8,930 nt of DNA, from positions 1 to 8,930 of the forward strand of contig JAGHEC010000009.1 in the NCBI GenBank assembly GCA_021159525.1, in the 5' to 3' direction. The stretch is from Deltaproteobacteria bacterium. Its GTDB lineage: Bacteria > Desulfobacterota > DSM-4660 > Desulfatiglandales > Desulfatiglandaceae. Within the stretch, counting starts at the first letter, position 1. Each line of letters begins with the position of its first letter. This document shows, one piece after another, positions 6,280-8,930 of this stretch. The position numbers and the translations under genes were made by a program. A model generated the notes under the pieces. That model did not search any database and was not told the DNA's origin. It worked only from the letters and a program-made list of their open reading frames with translations.

Positions 6280-6504
6280 GGGCTGAATTATATCCTCGAA
6301 ACTGACAGCACGGTTGGGGGATTCATCCGGCCTGCCGCCCTGTTTTTGCATTTCAGGCGTCAGCCTTTTGTCCGCATGATCCGGATAAAACCCTTCCGGT
6401 CACGCTCTTCTTCAGCGTTCAGGCGGGCATTTCATCTCAAGCCGCTGCCTTTAACTCCGAAGCTGTGACTTCCCGCAACACATCTGAAAGGGGGACATCG
6501 TTTC
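6280..6504. other. Intergenic stretch, no feature supported
   Basis: No ORF, clear promoter or terminator was found. A small inverted pair CCGG...CCGG around 6380-6398 is too weak to call. The leader ends in AAAGGGGGA (6487-6495), the ribosome binding site of the next gene. Confidence 0.5.
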
Positions 6505-7209
6505 ATGAAAAGAGGACCTTACCTAAAATATATTTACTGGATGACAAAACATGAAACAGAGGCATTAAGAGGCGAATTGGCCTCTCAAAATATCAAGGTA
6601 AAAACGGCCAAGGGAATTGTCTGCACCCCCCTTGACATTATCAACAAGATCTCCATTGTCCCGCCGGAGGTCTGGAACGATACCTGCGGCAGGCAGGGGA
6701 GCTGGTACAGGACATCGGACAAAAACGGGCTGTACCTGGTGATCAGCTCATTTGAGCTGGAAAAGCATCAGGAACGTCGGGCCGCGGTGATTACAGAGTC
6801 CGACTTTGTCCCCCCCCGGCTGGCTTCCCAAAAAGACAAGCGTGCCCTCTACGAAGACGATCACCTGAAAGAACGGATGCCCGAAGACTGGAAGCATGTG
6901 GATAATACGGAAAAGAGGATCTACCTGCGGTGGGCCAGAAGACTCGGCTCGGATGTCCGGGATTACGATTTTCTGTATCAGTCCCATACAGCCAACCATG
7001 CCAACTTCATCCATCCCCATTTCTTTGTGCGGGAAGACGGCCTCCAGGTCCCTTATTCCATTGACCGGAGCGCCCACCTCTGCTCCTGTTGTGTGGAGCT
7101 CTTTCAGGTCTTAGGGGCTGATTTCAAGAAAAAGCTGGTTGCTCCCTGTCCCGGGGCGACGATTTTCGCCCGTCTCAAACCGGACCGGTATCTGCTGGTG
7201 CAAAACTAA
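6505..7209 (+). CDS. 234-residue Cys/His-rich protein of unknown function
   Basis: I do not recognise a family. The N-terminus MKRGPYLKYIYWMTKHETEA has no signal peptide. A conserved-looking C-terminal half contains a His cluster (His161, His165, His170, His172 in SHTANHANFIHPHFF), then HLCSCCVELF (Cys193, Cys195, Cys196) and APCPGA (Cys215). Four cysteines plus nearby histidines could bind a metal or an iron-sulfur cluster, or be redox-active; this is inference. The middle (about 100-150) is charged, with the segment YLRWARRLGSDVRDYDFLY. The start is supported by AAAGGGGGA (6487-6495), 9 nt before ATG. Length and coding quality leave little doubt that it is a gene. It stands alone, 225 bp after the previous gene and 136 bp before mscS. 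Confidence 0.8.
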   Translation: MKRGPYLKYIYWMTKHETEALRGELASQNIKVKTAKGIVCTPLDIINKISIVPPEVWNDTCGRQGSWYRTSDKNGLYLVISSFELEKHQERRAAVITESDFVPPRLASQKDKRALYEDDHLKERMPEDWKHVDNTEKRIYLRWARRLGSDVRDYDFLYQSHTANHANFIHPHFFVREDGLQVPYSIDRSAHLCSCCVELFQVLGADFKKKLVAPCPGATIFARLKPDRYLLVQN

Positions 7210-7271
7210 GGGAATCAACACCGGCATCGCGCCGCCCTCGGCAGGAACCTCTCAGAAAGAGATCGGATAAC

Positions 7272-7279
7272 CTTATGGA
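7272..7279 (+). repeat. Left 8-bp target-site duplication of R4
   Basis: CTTATGGA directly precedes the GTAAC end of R4 and is identical to 7343-7350. It carries the ancestral mscS start codon (ATG at 7275), which now reads ATG GAG TAA and stops in the element. Confidence 0.85.
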
Positions 7280-7342
7280 GTAACAGCTCAATAAATGGGG
7301 GCAGAAGGTTCGCAGTTATCCCCCTAATTATTGAGGTGATAC
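7280..7342 (+). mobile_element. R4: complete 63-bp mini-element inserted at the mscS start
   Basis: The left B-type end is GTAACAGCTCAATAAATGG. The right A-type end, read inward on the minus strand, is GTATCACCTCAATAATTAGG. Almost nothing but the two ends remains, so this is the shortest copy here. Perfect 8-bp flanking repeats mark a true transposition event. The inverted ends can pair in RNA, with a GGGGG (7297-7301)/CCCCC (7320-7324) stem and TCAATAA/TTATTGA below it, forming a hairpin just before the mscS start codon. Its right end supplies the mscS ribosome binding site. Confidence 0.88.
7333..7340 (+). promoter_or_regulatory. mscS ribosome binding site made from the R4 element end
   Basis: GAGGTGAT is an 8-nt match to the anti-Shine-Dalgarno sequence, 5 nt before ATG. 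The corresponding bases read GAGCTGAT in R5 and GAGCTGTT in R2, so G7336 is the base that makes the site. Confidence 0.85.
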
Positions 7343-7350
7343 CTTATGGA
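7343..7350 (+). repeat. Right 8-bp target-site duplication of R4
   Basis: CTTATGGA directly follows GATAC, the end of R4. It contains the start codon now used by mscS (7346-7348). Confidence 0.85.
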
Positions 7351-8482
7351 GATACCCTTCGAGGAAACCTATAACCGGTTCATGGTCGATCCGGAACGGT
7401 TTGTGATGGGCACGCTGCATGTTCTGGGCATATTCATCGCCGGGGCTGTAGCCTGGTGGCTCATCAACCTGATCATCCGGCGTATGGAAAAGCGGTTTGA
7501 GGACCGCCCCTTTTTCCAAAAAAGCGAACGGGTTTTCCCGCTAATCCGGCGGGCCGGTCATTATACAGTCTTCCTGTTTGTGGGCTTGTCCCTCATCAAC
7601 CTCATCCACTCCCAGATAATGAACCGGGTATTCGGAGCGTTCATGATCATGCTCCTGACCTCCATTGCCTCAGGCATCGTCAACAGCCTCATCCCCTACC
7701 TGGAGCGAAACCTGGCCGGTAAAACAGACACCCACATGGACGCCGTCATCATAGACCTCTCCAAAAAATTCGCCGGGATAGCCATCTATGTAGCCGGGGC
7801 CATCATGGCAATGGATCGGCTGGGGCTCAATATCATGCCCTTTGTGGCAGGCGCAGGCGTTGCCGGCGTAGCCATCGGGTTCGCGGCCAAAGACACCCTC
7901 TCCAATCTAATCTCCGGCATCCTCCTGATCATTGATCGGCCCCTCAAGATGGGGGACCGGATCGAGGTCTGGTCTGCGCCCAGAAACTCGGCCACCTGGG
8001 GCGATGTGGTGGACATCGGACTTCGGGCCACCAAGATTAAAACCACGGACAATATCGTGATCGTCATCCCTAACAATGTGCTTATGAATCGCGATATTAT
8101 CAACTATACGGCCATTTCCGAGGAAATCCGGGTGAGGATCCCTATAGGGATCTCCTATGAAGCCGATACCAAGAAGGCCAAGGACTTGATCGTTCAGGTG
8201 AGTCTGGAGCTGGACTGGGTCCTGAAAGATCCCGGACCCAAGGTGGTGGTCAAAAAGTTCGGAGAATCGTCTGTGGATCTGGAGACCAGGGTATGGATCA
8301 GTAATCCCCGCAAGCGGATGGATACCATCTCTTATATCACCGACCGCGTAAAGGAGGCCTTTGACAAAGAAAACATTGAGATCCCCTACCCGAAACGGGA
8401 CATCACCATCAAGCGGGAGCTTGCTGTGGCGCCTGTCTCCGTTGCGGAGAAAGCGCAAGTAAAAAAGGGCCTGACATCTTAG
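7346..8482 (+). CDS. MscS-family small-conductance mechanosensitive channel
   Basis: This 378-residue inner-membrane protein should open under membrane tension to release solutes during osmotic downshock, probably as a homoheptamer. Hydrophobic segments lie at about residues 20-44, 70-88, 95-117 and 142-163, followed by the Gly/Ala-rich pore helix (about 164-182; VAGAGVAGVAIGFAAKDTL) and NLISGILLIIDRPLKMGD, the most conserved MscS segment. The beta-domain (about 200-255) includes IPNNVLMNRDIINYT. The C-terminal alpha/beta domain ends with KENIEIPYPKRDI at about 341-353. The channel has four to five membrane helices, somewhat more than E. coli MscS, and a short cytosolic tail. All core parts are intact. 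The start lies in the target duplication of element R4, with an element-derived ribosome binding site. Confidence 0.93.
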   Translation: MEIPFEETYNRFMVDPERFVMGTLHVLGIFIAGAVAWWLINLIIRRMEKRFEDRPFFQKSERVFPLIRRAGHYTVFLFVGLSLINLIHSQIMNRVFGAFMIMLLTSIASGIVNSLIPYLERNLAGKTDTHMDAVIIDLSKKFAGIAIYVAGAIMAMDRLGLNIMPFVAGAGVAGVAIGFAAKDTLSNLISGILLIIDRPLKMGDRIEVWSAPRNSATWGDVVDIGLRATKIKTTDNIVIVIPNNVLMNRDIINYTAISEEIRVRIPIGISYEADTKKAKDLIVQVSLELDWVLKDPGPKVVVKKFGESSVDLETRVWISNPRKRMDTISYITDRVKEAFDKENIEIPYPKRDITIKRELAVAPVSVAEKAQVKKGLTS

Positions 8483-8522
8483 AATGCCCGAATGAAAAAT
8501 ACGGCTCACCGCACATTAACCT

Positions 8523-8583
8523 GAAAACCGTCACGGGCTCTGTTCTCACGCTCGTTCCTACACTCTGCGTGGGACCGGTTTTC
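8523..8583. repeat. REP-like palindromic sequence after mscS
   Basis: The outer arms GAAAACCG (8523-8530) and CGGTTTTC (8576-8583) are perfectly inverted. Between them, TCTCACGCTCGTTCCTACAC and then TCTGCGTGGGA (8564-8574) form a hairpin with TTCCTACAC opposite GCGTGGGA. This core closely resembles the CGTTCCCACGCTCTGCGTGGGA repeat I know as widespread in proteobacterial intergenic DNA. No T-run follows, so it is not a clear terminator, though it may protect the mscS mRNA 3' end. Confidence 0.6.
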
Positions 8584-8645
8584 GGACCGGGTCTGGCTGA
8601 GAGGCTAAACCAGGCTGTTGGACTACCCGGATCTTTACAAAGTCA

Positions 8646-8653
8646 CCTTAACC
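8646..8653 (+). repeat. Left 8-bp target-site duplication of R5
   Basis: CCTTAACC directly precedes the R5 end and is identical to 8807-8814. Confidence 0.85.
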
Positions 8654-8806
8654 GCAATAGCTCAATAAATAGGGGCAGGAGGATTTTTCTGACGCGACTG
8701 CCGGCCTCCGGCCCGTAGCGGGCCTACGCCCCGGAGGGAGCGGAAGAAAAATCTTCCTGCACCGGCGCTACGTTCACTGTTATCCCCCTAAGTATTGAGC
8801 TGATAC
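8654..8806 (-). mobile_element. R5: complete 153-bp mini-element (B end left, A end right)
   Basis: The left end is GCAATAGCTCAATAAATAGG. The right end, read inward on the minus strand, is GTATCAGCTCAATACTTAGG. It lies in the opposite orientation to R2. Subterminal arms GCAGGAGGATTTTTCT (8675-8690) and AGAAAAATCTTCCTGC (8745-8760) are inverted with one mismatch. The centre has nested palindromes: CCTCCGG/CCGGAGG (8705-8711, 8731-8737) around GGCCCG-TAG-CGGGCC. The element holds no ORF of useful size and is flanked by perfect 8-bp repeats. The whole unit could form a long RNA hairpin when transcribed. It ends 43 bp before the next gene. Confidence 0.88.
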
Positions 8807-8814
8807 CCTTAACC
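8807..8814 (+). repeat. Right 8-bp target-site duplication of R5
   Basis: CCTTAACC directly follows GATAC, the A-type end of R5. Confidence 0.85.
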
Positions 8815-8849
8815 CTGTTTGACTCCGTTGCACGGAAAGGAGCTTTCCC

Positions 8850-8930
8850 ATGAAAATCGACCGGGGCATTATCGACAACATGTACACAGGCCTTGCCCCC
8901 GAGACCCGGGCCCGGCTGAATCAGGCCGTG
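8850..8930 (+). CDS. Start of an unidentified gene, cut by the window edge
   Basis: Only 27 codons are visible, beginning MKIDRGIIDNMYTGLAPETR and continuing to the last base. AAAGGAG (8836-8842) lies 7 nt before the ATG, so the start is well supported. The visible part is too short to assign a family and has no signal peptide character. Confidence 0.7.
   Translation, partial: MKIDRGIIDNMYTGLAPETRARLNQAV

Noticed and set aside
7907..8509. A 200-codon open frame on the minus strand over mscS
   Set aside because: It is antisense to the conserved MscS C-terminal domain and reads as a shadow without motifs or a good ribosome binding site.

Overview
The window looks like chromosomal DNA from a GC-rich, probably anaerobic Gram-negative bacterium. 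The gene set and protein style recall Desulfobacterota (the former Deltaproteobacteria), but there is no taxonomic marker gene, so this is an impression. All recognisable genes are on the + strand. They are separated by unusually long intergenic gaps, so they look like independently transcribed genes rather than one operon.

Layout: (1) a 5'-truncated gene for a baeRF-type protein, a bacterial relative of the eRF1/Pelota release factors (1-1130); (2) a soluble GAF-domain sensor histidine kinase (1438-2727); (3) a gamma-class carbonic anhydrase-like left-handed beta-helix protein (3238-3861); (4) a short transcription unit with a strong sigma70-type promoter, a 37-codon ORF and two tandem intrinsic terminators (4038-4299); (5) a fold-type I PLP aminotransferase (4413-5714); (6) a 94-residue protein of unknown function (5995-6279); (7) a 234-residue Cys/His-rich protein of unknown function (6505-7209); (8) an MscS-family mechanosensitive channel (7346-8482); (9) the first 27 codons of a further gene (8850 to the window edge).

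The most striking content is in the gaps. A family of short dispersed elements with related ends (near GTAACAGCTCAATAAAT and GTATCAGCTCAATAATT) occurs at five places: 1352-1406, 2891-3123, 5793-5844, 7280-7342 and 8654-8806. Two copies are complete and flanked by perfect 8-bp direct repeats (CTTATGGA; CCTTAACC). With ends beginning GTAA, this fits non-autonomous (MITE-like) derivatives of an IS66-type insertion sequence. One copy sits exactly at the start of mscS. Its target duplication contains the start codon, so the original ATG is now a two-codon dead end (ATG GAG TAA). The functional ATG is preceded by a Shine-Dalgarno sequence, GAGGTGAT, made from the element's own end by one base that differs from the other complete copies. 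This is a readable case of a mini-transposon inserting in a translation start and the start being rebuilt from the transposon terminus.

The genes share no obvious pathway. A ribosome-associated factor, a cytosolic sensor kinase, a carbonic anhydrase and an osmotic safety valve would fit a housekeeping or stress-adaptation neighbourhood. I see no phage, CRISPR, toxin-antitoxin or biosynthetic cluster, and no rRNA or tRNA.
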